From the NCBI GenBank assembly GCA_900708905.1, contig CAADRB010000017.1, positions 1,640,251 to 1,704,250 on the forward strand: 64,000 nt of DNA, written 5' to 3'. This document shows positions 12,139-47,692 of this stretch, piece after piece; within the stretch, counting starts at the first letter, position 1; every line of letters starts with the position of its first letter. Source of the DNA: Hymenolepis diminuta. Its lineage: Eukaryota > Platyhelminthes > Cestoda > Cyclophyllidea > Hymenolepididae. The position numbers and the translations under genes are program-made. The notes below the pieces were generated by a model. It did not search any database and was not told the origin of the DNA. It was given only the letters and a program-made list of their open reading frames with translations.

Positions 12139-15100
12139 GTTAGTGTATTTAAAAGTTCTACATTATAATTTATTTATGTTGTTTAACCTTTTGTTTGCTG
12201 AGTAACCTTTTGTTAAATAATATGCTTATGTTGACTCCATATTAAAATATGTTACTTAATTTTATTAATAATATTAATAATTCCAAAAGACCTTTATGAT
12301 TTGAGGTATATGTTAAATTCTTTTAACAAGAGCATAGTTTAATAGAAATTACGAAAATGTCTTTTTGAAACCGACTGTCTTTTCATCTTCTATTTTCATA
12401 TCAAATTTAAAATAACATGTAGAAAGAAGTTAGTCAATTGTTTTCATCAGTTACTCTTCTGAAATTTCAGGTGATTGTTGCTCATAGAAGCGTTCATGCT
12501 GCGTTGTTGCCACTTACGATAATCGCTTCTTACTGTTGAGACTTCCAAGGTAGACACGTCGGTTGGCTAAAACCCTTTCCTTGAGCAACAATATACCCAA
12601 GTTAGGGGTAGGAGATGCGACTGAGTTCTTCCCTTATTCTAGGTATAAGAATGGGCTAAGTTTTGGGGGTTGTCAATCACAGAATACTAACGTACGGCCG
12701 ACCTAGATTTGGGTCAGACGAGGGACAGAGGAAAATTTAAAATTGGTCGGCAGTGGATTTTTTTTGTTGATTTAAGGGGTCATCGCCAATTTGAAGAACA
12801 AAAACAGCATTAACCTCTTCTGACCAGATTGCAAAGAAAGAAGACATAACCCTGGATGTATGCCTGAGAGTATTCAAGATGTATTTTGAAAGGTAATTAG
12901 AAATCTACGTTAGCTTTTAGTTTAATTAATAGTGGTCAACAGTGAACTAATTTCGTGATCCGATGGAACATTTCCGCCTTCAACAATCAAGATGAGGTTC
13001 CGAGCATCTTTACTTATTCCATGAAGGAAGATTTTCCCTTGCCGATTCCTGATTTCATTTGTAGTGAAGTTCAATCAGAATTTATGTGATCTAAAATTTT
13101 CGTTTAGCACTTTTTTCAAGTTTAAGAAGCGTCTCTTGGATGTCTGAAATGCTCACATCACCTTGGGGTATCTCATTCAAAAAGTTCATCTTGCAACTGG
13201 CTTTAACATATTCTCTTTTTTCATTAGCACCAGGATTTATAAATGCATCGCATACCCCTAGCTCGCGTTTCCATTCTGTCCCATCAATAATGTAGGAAGT
13301 TCAATTTATTCGATTGAATAGAATTGCATGCATCTGATCTGCATCCCTAGGGTTTTTTTAAATCATTTCTTTCATTTTATTTCAAATTTTGCTGGATTGT
13401 TTTGTTACTTATCTCGTTTTGACTAATTCTTACTTAAGAGATACAAAAATTCTCAATATTGTGCCTTTTATCAGGTTCAATAAAAATGAGTTTTCACTCG
13501 ATTATATATGTATTCAATTTTTACGTCCATTTAACGTTATCTCTTTCATGAACTCATTAATAGTAATCACCTTTCCTGTATAGGTACTTCGAACAATACT
13601 GTCTATACTGTGCAAGCTATGGTCGTTTGATTCCGGTCGGCCTGGTGTTGGGTTTCTTTGTCGATGTAGTAGTAAAGAGATGGTGGGGTCAATTCCGAGA
13701 TATTCCGTGGCCGGATGAAGCCGCTATGATGCTCTCTGCCTACATTCTCGATGATTCCCCGTCGACTAAACAAAAAATGAAGACATTTATGCGTTATATC
13801 AACCTGACCAATATCATTACTTTGCGATTGTTCTGCTCTCGTATAAAGAAACGCTATCCTGTTGATCAAATTCTTATTGCTGATGGTATGTGAATATTCA
13901 CTAAGTCAAAAAATGTTATGATGCTATTTCATTTTGGAAAAGCGTCTGAACATGGTGAATAGTATATTAGTTCAATAAAAGGTTAAAAATAGAGTATCGT
14001 GTGAAAACTTTAAATAATGTCAGAGTATCAAAGATCCTTACTCCATTTGATTTTCTGATTCAACTTGTATACTTTTACTCGATGTTTTTAGTTCACGACT
14101 TCACATTCTAACATTTCAAATTTCAAATAATTGGATTTTTCCTTTGGGTACCTTAGTGAATGGATGCCCATGATATCTAGTGCTTACTGGCAAGCTACTT
14201 ACTTAAGAGGAATGGTAATATCTTTTAAATTTTTAAAATATTCATAAACCTCGTTTTTTAACTCTTGACTTAATTAAAAATGCTTAGAAAATTTACTCCC
14301 TTATATCGATTTAGTTAAAGTTAATATTGGAGTGTCTAAACAGCTATGAATTTCTTGAATTATGGTGATTATTTATGTCGATTATACTAGTTGCAATATT
14401 CATTTTATCGAATTTAGTCTGAAATTCCAGAACTATTTTTTTCTTTGTGCATACCTGTATCGATATAGGTAAATATAACTTAACCTTCGATCTTGACTTT
14501 CCAGGGAAATGAAATATATATTAACCGACAAAATTTTATAATGGCATATAATTGACCTGCTAGAAGACCGTCAGATCATATTTTCACCAAACTGAAAGCA
14601 CGATGTCTGCTCATTTCCAAGTTCATTCTCAACTGAATAGCCATGACGTGTGTATTCCCTTTCTTAACTGGCAAATCATATAAAATTTCTGTTTCCATAC
14701 CTTGATCACATGTATTATATGTATATGGTGTAACTCAAAATGGTCCAGTGGACAGCTCTATACTAGACCACATCTGAATGTGTTGTTTGTATATATAAAC
14801 TGGTTATAGTTAACTACAAGTATAAGTCAATCATATTCAGATTAATTCATCTCAAGAAGTGCTTTCGCTTCGCCAGACGCTGTGAGCCTGGATACCTCAG
14901 AAAGCTTTATCTAAAACTACTAGTAACATTTTTGTTGTTTTTACCATTTAAATTATAAATCAATAAACTTAAATTATTGTCTACTCTTTTCCAAGACTGA
15001 GGATTAATCAACATTATTCTTTGTCTTCTTAAGTAGCACAACCACGAATTCATGAATGCGTATTATATGAACACGATGAGTTATCTCGAATGGATATCTC

Positions 15101-18100
15101 TAATATTATCTTTCACTTAAATATTAATTTAACTGTCTATGCAAGAGTAAAAGCTAAGATAGCTGGGACTGCAACTTGATTGGCGGTATTGTAGTGATTT
15201 GAACTATTGATTTACTATTGACGTAATCACAAACATTTCCTTAAACCATGTTGGCATTTATCTAATTATGTGTGCAATTACTTTCTCATGTTCACTAATG
15301 GTCATTTTAGAGGCACATTCACCCTATTGACCACAATAATTTCATTTCGTTCCCTGTATAAAGAACGTGCATAAATATCTGTGACGTACTAATAGTACAA
15401 CCCTGAGTGCGACATTCATGCTTTATGTACATTCAAACAGTACCTGTGCATAATTCCTTTATTTAATACATCTTGTGTGTTATTCGATTATTGGAATTTC
15501 TATCTTATTCTGTTGTCACTGTGAACTTCCAACACTAAAACCGATTAAGTCGATAGCAGATGAACATTCAAAGAATTCATTTCGCCTCTGGGACAATTTA
15601 AGAAGCTACAAGTGTTCTCGGTCCTAATCCTACACCAAAAATTGCTGAATATCTGCTTGCCTAACACGTTGATTCTTTTCTTTCTTTTTGTCCTAATTTA
15701 TGCAAGATGGCTTTTTCTGCATTATCAATTGCACAGACAGAGGATAATTAACATAAGAGATGGCGTGTCCATAGGTTTTTGATTATTCTAAAGAATTTGC
15801 TTCAGGATGACTAGGTAGCGTTACAAAACGGAACAAATTAATAGGAAATAGTGGAAGGAAAGTTAGAATGAGAGAGGCTAAAAGTTTCTCAACTAAAATG
15901 ATATTTTTAGGAATACTAAACAGAGGTAATTACTGGGATTATGAAAAGACTTTAAAATACCTTGGAGTGATATTAGATTACTTTGATCACTGTGACAAGA
16001 CGATGGCTTCCTCCCACTCTTGCACCCTCTAATTTTTCGTGATCTTGCTTTAGATTCCTCTTACTTTTTTAGAACTTTTTGATCTCTCAATCCATAATGC
16101 CTTTCCTTTTCGCTCTATCTTAATACATACTTATTTAAAACACGCCCCCTATACAAAGCGCTTTGATATTTTTATTGTTCCCTACCTTAGGTATGATGAC
16201 ACCGAAAGAACTGAAAAGACTGCAAAGCTCAACACCAAAAAGAAAAGCAACCTTCTATGCTGCGCCACTCTATTGGGCCGGTTACCTGCTTCTTGATATG
16301 CGTGCTTCTGGTCTTCTCATAAGTGATCGAGCTGTGGAACTCCTTTACAAAAGTATCGACGCCATACGAGCCAAAGCAGCTAAGCTGATCGTTTATAACA
16401 AAATTATCAATGTTCCTCTTGGTTTCACCCAGGTATGTCATTAATAATTGCAGAAGTAGATTAATGTGGTTTGATAATAGCTTAATAATGGTCTAAAAAC
16501 CCAGGTAAAGCCTTAATGTGAACATTACTCATTAGTTAAGAATGTCTCGTTGTAGATTTTCTATGCTGTATCATATATAATTTCAAATGTTAGATGATAT
16601 AATTGCAGAAACCACAAATGTAAAACTGGGAACTCTAGCTAAACTAATACCTCCCCAAGCTTTTTGTTCTCCGCTGTCACAGGATAGGAAGGGAAAAACA
16701 CAAAATATGCCTAAAAGGAACTAAGAGATGTTAGAAAATATGGGAAAATCGAGTGATGACCTATAGAGAATGGAGTGGAGGCAGAGCGCTGGCTTTTTAT
16801 TGGTGAGAAAATTAAGATAACAGTTAAACGTAGGAACACATGTTATGTTAGTATAATATATGATAATAATGCTAGTTTTGGTATGAATTAATTTTCTTCT
16901 TAATGAACTCTCTTCTACGGATGTTTAGATAGCTACGGTGACAATCTATGTCTATGTCATTGCTTCAACATTTTCTTGGCAATTCCTTGATGTTACTCAG
17001 AAGTATAATAATAGATTGGTGGATATCTATATTCCTATATTTGGCATGCTTCAATTGATCTTCTTCCTGGGATGGATCAACGTAAGTACAAGTGCATGTA
17101 TTGTAATTTTGCAAATTGACAAAAGTAATTTTATTGAGAAGCATTTAGCATTTTGATTTTTTCCACTTCTTTTCAGGTTGCGGAAGCATTAATAAATCCT
17201 TTCGGTGAAGACCCCGATGACTTTGCCATGGATGAGTACAATGAACGCGATATTCTGGTCTGTTGACGAATATTGATAGTTGATTAACTTAAAGTTATTA
17301 TCCATTTTTCGGTCACCTTATCAGCCGGATTACTTGCATTTTGTGTCATTTGGATGTCTTGGTCATTACCTTCCATTTACTTAACAAAAAATTCAGATAT
17401 TTAACAGAAATTTGGCTTCAAAATCATGATCCACGGTATTTTTTCCCGCCTTATCGATTACAATAAGTTTAATGAAGAGGGGTAACAGTACAATTTTCTC
17501 AAAATGTAAAATTTAAATTCTGCAGATTTTTTTTAAAATTCATATGTCCATATGTGTTCTGAATGAATTTGGAATCGCTGAAATTATCTCCTCAATTATC
17601 AAGTTCTAACTTAATAAAATATCTAATAAAAAGATTTCAAATAGCGTCAAAAGTAGGAAAAATATATTATGTAGAGTTTTTATTGTCTGTCAAAATGTTG
17701 AAATAATGATAAATTGATCCTTTGAAATTGCATTACTCGATTTGAAGTAATGGTGATATCTGAACAATAGCATGAGCCTGTGGGGTTCACAACGCTAACA
17801 AGGCTGATTGAATCACGTGCACTAGAACTTTCTGAGAAATGCAAGTATGTAACCGGTCGCGTAGAGAACAAGCGCACGTGAGTACAGAGACCTCTTCAAC
17901 CAATCAACAATCAAGGTCCCTGAAGCCTAACCCGGTTTTGTATTTAAATACTAAGCGTTTGAATCACAGTAACAAGGAAGTGATTAATAAACCCTCTCTA
18001 CTCAGCATCTTTCTGGTTCTTACCACTTTCGGCATAGCCTAGCTAATTTGGGAGTAAATTGATAATAGAGGACTCTGCTAGAGGCTATATGGACTGCTTA

Positions 18101-19290
18101 GGAGGATTACTTAGGTGTAGCATCCGCTACAAGCCTCCCAGATCTATTGCCTGACAGTGATACTTATCTAAATTGTCGGCTTTTATATATTCATTCTAGA
18201 TTCGGTGCTGCTCAACAAAATGAAGGGAAATTAATTCCATGAATATATCTCAAGAACTAAATCAAAGCTAGAAAAGAATGCCAAATACGGAAATGGTGAC
18301 TATAACACCTAGCACCTCTCTCTTCAGTGTACTAGAAATTGACAGCTATGCATCTAATTGTACAGTTCGCGTGCCGTATGCTATCTTTAAATAAACGGAG
18401 CTATAATATAGTTGTAGCGTGTTAAAAACTCAACTTAGGTTTAATGAAATCAAACTTTTATAATTAAATGAATATCACAATAAGTTTCCCCTACATTGAA
18501 AGATGAGGGTTTGGTTAAGGGTGAATAAAAGAAAATACACACGAATCTGAAGATATCAGAAAATAAATAGCAGACTCTGAAAAATGATCTTTATCCTCTA
18601 TGGGTCTCTAATCAATTCATGCACAGTTCAAACGGCTGCACGCAATATTTTAGTGAAAATATATGATAAAAATCGATAAACAGAGAAATACATAAGGCTA
18701 ATAATACAATTCAACTGACGCTTAGGAGAAATAGTATCCTGAACTCTATTCCGGCTGAGGTATGGCTGATATGCTCATTTGTGAGGTCAGATGTTACGAT
18801 TTCGTTATCTATCGGTGCACGCGCAATAAATGTAATGGTCAACCACACTGGTTAAGTCTGGCTAATTGAGAGAAGCGCTGGAATTAGGGTTTCTCACCAG
18901 TGAACTCCACGATATTACCATTTTACCCAAGATGAGTTCTGAAAAGTGCTTGACTGATTTTACGGTTAAATATTTCTTCATAATTCAATGCTTAATGTGA
19001 AGTTAACTCACGTGAGCATTTATTTATTTTAACATTAATTCTAGATATCCAATTTCATAATCGACAAATTACACAGCAAAGCTCCACCCTTATCAAACTT
19101 CGCACCTCTAAATGTGAAAGCACCAAGTGAATATCTCGAGAGTGGAACCACTTCTCCGACAGGTCTCCTGACCAGGAAAAGTATTTCGGTTGATGACGCA
19201 AACCTCTTCATGGGATCCTGCGCGCAAATGTCGAATGATCCGGAGAGGGGCTTGAAAATTAGACGTAGAACATTTTCACACTTTGAGTAA
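11960..19290 (+). CDS. Bestrophin family calcium-gated anion channel (six exons, 400 aa)
   Basis: Joined exons: 11960-12138, 13584-13885, 16191-16432, 16929-17081, 17177-17257 and 19045-19290. They sum to 1,203 bp, with phases agreeing at every junction. Bestrophins form pentameric plasma- or intracellular-membrane chloride/anion channels opened by calcium. Seen: N-terminus MSIPYSW, first helix, LIPVGLVLGFFVDVVVKRWW (about residues 75-94), PWPDEAAMM, RYINLTNI, GMMTPKEL, ending of the membrane core at FFLGWIN, then INPFGEDPDDF (298-308), the calcium clasp with its acidic residues kept. FMGS lies near 374-377. In human BEST1 numbering, which coincides here, neck residues are I76, L80 (Phe in humans) and F84. 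The last exon could instead be spliced at GA|GTAAGC just before the stop codon, which would extend the protein. The donor of exon 5 (GTCTGT) is weak; reading through it would add only VC before a stop. The short 400-aa form lacks the long C-terminal tail of vertebrate paralogues. Confidence 0.92.
13584..13885 (+). CDS. Bestrophin exon 2, channel neck
   Basis: Acceptor TGTATAG; donor GATG|GTATGT. It encodes residues 60-160, including the neck helix and the KRWW and PWPDE motifs, and ends RYPVDQILIADG. The G completing the last codon is shared with exon 3. Confidence 0.93.
16191..16432 (+). CDS. Bestrophin exon 3
   Basis: Acceptor CCTTAG; donor CAG|GTATGT. It encodes GMMTPKELKRLQ, then YWAGYLLLDMRASGLL and VPLGFTQ, which align with human MTPAEHKQLE..WVWFANLSMKA..IPLVYTQ. 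Confidence 0.93.
16929..17081 (+). CDS. Bestrophin exon 4
   Basis: Acceptor GTTTAG; donor AAC|GTAAGT. It is 51 codons and encodes IATVTIYVYVIAS, then IYIPIFGMLQLIFFLGWIN, corresponding to the last membrane helices. Confidence 0.92.
17177..17257 (+). CDS. Bestrophin exon 5, calcium clasp
   Basis: Acceptor TTTTCAG. It encodes VAEALINPFGEDPDDFAMDE, then YNERDIL. The donor CTG|GTCTGT departs from consensus after GT, but the same boundary exists in the duplicated copy. Confidence 0.87.
17779..18131 (+). repeat. LTR/TRIM-like element in a bestrophin intron
   Basis: It runs from TGTGGGG to a terminal TGTAGC-ATCC-GCTACA hairpin. A second copy lies inverted at 61139-61463, matching at both ends and in blocks between (TATGTAACCG, CGGTCGCG, GGCATAGCCTAGCTAATTT, GAGGACTCTGCTAGAG). 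It has TG..CA ends, a TATTTAAATA box near 17941 and an AATAAA at 17986-17991, as expected of U3-R-U5 order. No coding capacity is seen. Assignment to terminal-repeat miniature retroelements is inference; a solo LTR or another non-autonomous element is possible. Confidence 0.6.
18830..18965 (+). repeat. Low-copy diverged repeat (related to 6832 and 46309)
   Basis: Contains GTTAAGTCTGGCTAATTGAG, GGTTTCTCACCAGT and CCAAGATGAGTTCTGAAAA, with diverged counterparts in the same order at 6832-6965 and 46309-46440. It lies in the last bestrophin intron. The identity of the family is unknown. Confidence 0.33.
19045..19290 (+). CDS. Bestrophin last exon
   Basis: Acceptor ATTCTAG. It encodes ISNFIIDKLHSKAPPL, then FMGSCAQMSNDPERG and IRRRTFSHFE before TAA at 19288-19290. 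The start of this exon aligns codon for codon with the last exon of the decayed copy. There is no ATG in the frame, so it is invisible as a stand-alone reading frame. Confidence 0.82.
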   Translation: MSNFIIDKLHSKAPPLSNFAPLNVKAPSEYLESGTTSPTGLLTRKSISVDDANLFMGSCAQMSNDPERGLKIRRRTFSHFE

Positions 19291-20199
19291 GCTTTTAAGT
19301 TTCTCTTTATTACTGAAATTTCAGTATAATAGTATAAATATGCTATTGGTTTTCTGTAGTCCCTCGATTGTGACAAAGTCAATGCGTCGGTTCTTTGACT
19401 CCGATGATATTAATCCATTGGAACAAAACATAATGTAATTGTGACAGGAAAAAAATAAACAGTTGCCTTTGTTTGTTAAACCCTTTTTAGTCTTTCCTTC
19501 TGATATTGATTAACACTGATATATAATGATACTTAAACATAAATAAAAATAAATCACTATTTGCGTTGTCTTTGTCATGGAAGAAAACTTTCACAATCGA
19601 TAAACTGGGTAACTAATTAATCACCTATACTCACCCTCCTACCCCCCTTTTTAAACCGTCATCCATGCATGTCATCTCTCTTCTGGGTCTGAGTTAGTTC
19701 ATAAATCATCTCACATTAGAGCTTGAAATCGCTAGGAGGCAGCAGCATTCCACTTTGATGGCATAATTAAAACCTTTTTGTTTCACATTATAAATTGCCT
19801 AGTTCAGGTTAATAGTTTGATTTGACCAGAATGTTCAATCATCCTGTACGACTGAAACGCGTTTTTGGAGTGATACTAACAGTGACAAATGTTGGAATAT
19901 GTTCACCTATATCTTCCTCTTTCTCCGAATTTGTTATTCTATATATGTCTCACTTCTTACACCACAATTGCGCTCTTTTCGTCTTCCGACAAGATCAGGT
20001 TATCGTTGACTGCCAGAGCATTAAATAATATTCACTCGGTCCTTTTCTTTTTTTTTCAATGATCTTAAACCTACCACGAGCATTCAATAAACAACGAACG
20101 TCTTGATGTTCCAGTTTTAAACCCGTTATATATCACAATGTACGTACGAGAAACAAATACACAGATTTATCTTCCAATACACAGTAAATAAACAGGGAT
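19291..20199. other. Convergent spacer between bestrophin and CHD 3' ends
   Basis: The two genes end facing each other about 1 kb apart. Apart from 3' untranslated sequence and poly(A) signals I see nothing coding. Confidence 0.5.
19454..19459 (+). promoter_or_regulatory. Possible polyadenylation signal of bestrophin
   Basis: AATAAA lies 164 nt after the bestrophin stop codon. Others occur further on (about 19540-19552), so which one is used is not known. Confidence 0.4.
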
Positions 20200-20205
20200 T
20201 TTATT
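20200..20205 (-). promoter_or_regulatory. Possible polyadenylation signal of the CHD gene
   Basis: AATAAA on the minus strand lies 84 nt beyond the TAA stop of the CHD gene. Confidence 0.5.
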
Positions 20206-20288
20206 ACAAAAATAGGATACAGGGATTGCAAACATGCAACACAGACATAATTGGAGTCAAGTGAGAGAGGATATAGTCTATTGCCTTT

Positions 20289-44696
<24,408 letters not shown>

Positions 44697-44722
44697 TACA
44701 TAAAACGTAATAATTTTGTCTC

Positions 44723-44740
44723 CTATGAAATTAAAAAACA
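44723..44740 (-). promoter_or_regulatory. 3' splice site just upstream of the CHD start codon
   Basis: On the minus strand, TTGTTTTTTAATTTCATAG|G lies 26 nt before the ATG. It could accept a 5' untranslated exon or a trans-spliced leader, as flatworms use. The sequence alone cannot tell which. Confidence 0.45.
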
Positions 44741-44822
44741 AACTAGAAATAAGCGACAAAAATGAAAGACATTATTTGTTTAACTAGGCTCCTAATAAAA
44801 TGGCGCGAAATTTGAAAAATGA

Positions 44823-44830
44823 TGACGTCA
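44823..44830. promoter_or_regulatory. CRE-like palindrome TGACGTCA upstream of CHD
   Basis: A perfect 8-bp CRE (CREB/ATF site) lies 127 bp upstream of the CHD start codon, within GATGACGTCACG. Placement close to the probable 5' end is typical for such sites. Function is inferred from motif and position only. Confidence 0.45.
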
Positions 44831-47405
44831 CGTAAAGTTGTACCAGGAATACAAATTGGATGTTGGTAAGCTACTAATAAACAATTAATGGAAATATATA
44901 TACCATTTATTTAGATAGTAATTGTAGGTCGGTACGCCAAGCGAATAGCAGGACAACGATAATAATGTTAAAAATGAATTTAAACAAATAATATCATGAA
45001 AGTAATTAACTACGGTTTCAATAACCCTAACTGAAAGCTAGAAAAAAACAGTAAAATTAGGAGAATTAACTAATTAGACAGATGCAAAATCGGAAATCAA
45101 AATATTTTTATTCATATCTGGCGTATTAGAGATACATTATATGATTATTCGCACGGATTATAGATATTATCGGAGAAATTAACAAGGATAATTTTAACAT
45201 GATGGAACATGATAAACAGTACTCACAAGCTCTCAAATTCCCGAAACTCGACCAAAAAATGCGTTAACCTCAATCGAGCGCTTGCAAAGATGTATATTCA
45301 AACAAAAGTCACAGTATAGAATAACAAACAGTTGCTCTGAACGTTTTCAGTCAAAAAATAAGAACACGTTTATATAATTTGCTTATAATATAATATATGA
45401 TAGTAATTTTATTACATCAACGTTAAATATGATTTTGTGTTATTTGGCTCAATATTCGAAAATCAAAAATGATAAGTAGAAGTCCTTCTATAATCTGGAA
45501 TTAAAATAAAATAAAATTTAACAATTTTTATTTTTTATTTTTTCAATCTATATTTAAGTTGTTATCAAGTCTTTATTTAAATTTCAACACTATTTTCCGG
45601 TCTCGACTTTCAGAAAAGTATTGTCAGAATTTATTCTTAAATATTTTAATAGAAAGATTTCATATAGTTGTCCGTTAACATCGTTCATATAATTGGGGTT
45701 CCCCTCGAGTACGCCATTATGAGTTCGAAAATCTGTGGCATTCGAAACAGTCCCAATAAATGCAAGGTCAAATTCTGACGATTGTAGTCAAGCCATACAA
45801 TTTAAATTTGTCAGCAAAATGTGATTCTAATATATCATTTTTAATATCATTTGTCTAATAAATGTCTAATCATCTTTCACTAGTAACTTTAAATTATAAA
45901 TCGACAGAAGATTTTTGTTGAATTAAAAAATTGATATAATGATGATTTAACCATAATTCTTTCATCGGCCAACAAATTTGTAAATTTTCTCTGTCTTAAG
46001 TATCTTGCATTTCTGATTCTAAAACTAGATCTAATGTTATTCTGTCCAAATATAGATTCTTCATGATCTTCATAAAATATCAATTTTCTATTATTTTTTT
46101 ATTAAGAACAAATCGTGATTTCTGCGAGAATTTTTGCTTTTATTTAACTAGATATTGCATTTATTATTTAAGTACTATGCTTAAACATTGTAGGGCCAAA
46201 AAATATTTAAACCAAATTACTATCCAAGATGTCGGCAAATATGATCGTTTGGGATTTTGAAGGCCACAGGGAGGATGCTCATCAGAATATATCTAGTGAG
46301 CGGAATAACCTATCACACCGGTCAAATCTGGCTGATTGAGCAGTAGCTTTATTCGATATCTTCATTTGAAAGGATCCCTTACACCAACTATCCGTCCTAG
46401 ATGTGCCCTGAAAAAGCGGACTTGTCTTATCAGTTTCGTCTTAAATTCTGAAATGGTATTTTCCTCTCTAACCCAGAGTTATTTAATAAATCTTAAAATC
46501 CAGAATATTAACACTTTGACAATTTTCTCTTGGCAATACAGCAACATTTGTACTGAAAGAATTTAGAGACCATTAAATAACTTATGAATGGCATTGAAAA
46601 TGCACCTTAATAATATGTCATTTTCGTGGTGTATAGGTTTAAAATTTAATTTGGCATATTTGTAGGACTGAAGTACAAATGTCTGTCGATGAGTAAATGT
46701 AACTTCTTAAATCGAAAATTTAAATCAAAATAGTTCTTTTAAGAAAGTAAAATGCACTCTGAATTATTCAGATCTAAAATGAAAATTAGATGCGGTTTCC
46801 GTTATGGCTGGCTACTTTCAATATAAGTAATTATTCAAAATATTTCTTTTTTTGTGGGCAATCCATTAAATAGGTTTTCTGGAAAACGTTAACAAAATAT
46901 TATGTGAAATTATGTGCTACAACAACTTGATCATAGAAGTATATGGCAGCCTGGAACAATAATTAGCATGTATTTTTCGATAAAGTAGGTTGCTATTGCA
47001 AAAATGACTCGTAAAACAATTCAATGGTACCAAAATATACGTCCAATAACGTGTAAACCGTCTGAGAGCAATAGAAGATTGATACATACAATTAGTGCTT
47101 AAAATGTATACTAAATCAAAATACTATTTAGAGTTTCGCTGTTTAGCCGATTTACTGCTTATTAATTTGATACATAATTTTCCATTCCACCTCTTCTTTA
47201 TTCAGCAACAAAATATCACGTTTTTTTCATTTTATAATTCGAAAGCTCATTTACATCTTAAACACTACATAAAATCTAAAACTGTGAAACCTACCTTGAC
47301 TTTTTAGTATCAGTTTTTTCCAAAATTGATAATCACATTTCATTTCCTATATTTTCAAAATTATGCAAACAATCAGTTGCACTGGCAGTTCGGCATTTTA
47401 TTTCC
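44831..47405. other. Divergent intergenic region between CHD and the transporter
   Basis: A 2.8 kb AT-rich spacer separates the two start codons. I found no exon on either strand. It presumably contains both promoters. A diverged repeat fragment lies at 46309-46440. Confidence 0.45.
46309..46440 (+). repeat. Low-copy diverged repeat (related to 6832 and 18830)
   Basis: CACACCGGTCAAATCTGGCT GATTGAG resembles CACACTGGTTAAGTCTGGCT AATTGAG near 18845. The following GATGTGCCCTGAAAA resembles GATGAGTTCTGAAAA. The middle is poorly conserved. Confidence 0.33.
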
Positions 47406-47537
47406 ATGCCCTCAGTAAGCTCTAATCAGAATTCAAACAATATTTCAAATAACCCAGATGATCACTTTCTTGTGAAATGGAGGTGTTTCGTGTTCTACCG
47501 AAATCTTTGTTACTGCCCATATCGCCATCATACTTAA
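47406..47537 (+). CDS. Upstream overlapping ORF of the transporter
   Basis: A 43-codon frame (MPSVSSNQNSNNISNNPDDH...) starts 71 nt before the transporter ATG and overlaps it in another frame, ending at 47537. It may be a translation-damping uORF. Alternatively a missed 1-base error might fuse it as a hydrophilic N-terminal extension. Nothing in it is recognised as a domain. Confidence 0.3.
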   Translation: MPSVSSNQNSNNISNNPDDHFLVKWRCFVFYRNLCYCPYRHHT

Positions 47538-47692
47538 TTATAATACTATGCTCTATTGCCAATTTTATAAACTCGGCCGATCGGGTTTTGATGCCTGTCA
47601 CTATAATTCCTATGGCAGATGAATTCCAATGGGATATGCATTTGCAGGGCTGGATCTTGAGCAGTTTTTCTATCGGTTACTTCAGCAGCCTG
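47477..47692 (+). CDS. Transporter exon 1
   Basis: 72 codons, donor CTG|GTAAGA. It encodes the N-terminus, helix 1 and the start of helix 2 (LQGWILSSFSIGYFSSL). There is no signal peptide beyond the first membrane helix. Confidence 0.88.

Noticed and set aside
10740..12740. Possible mobile element with GC-richer segments around 12480-12740
   Set aside because: No reverse transcriptase or transposase string was found in any frame, and no terminal repeats.
19280..19295. Splice donor GA|GTAAGC overlapping the bestrophin stop
   Set aside because: Not excluded, but no downstream exon of bestrophin character was found and the paralogous copy ends in the same place. The stop was kept.
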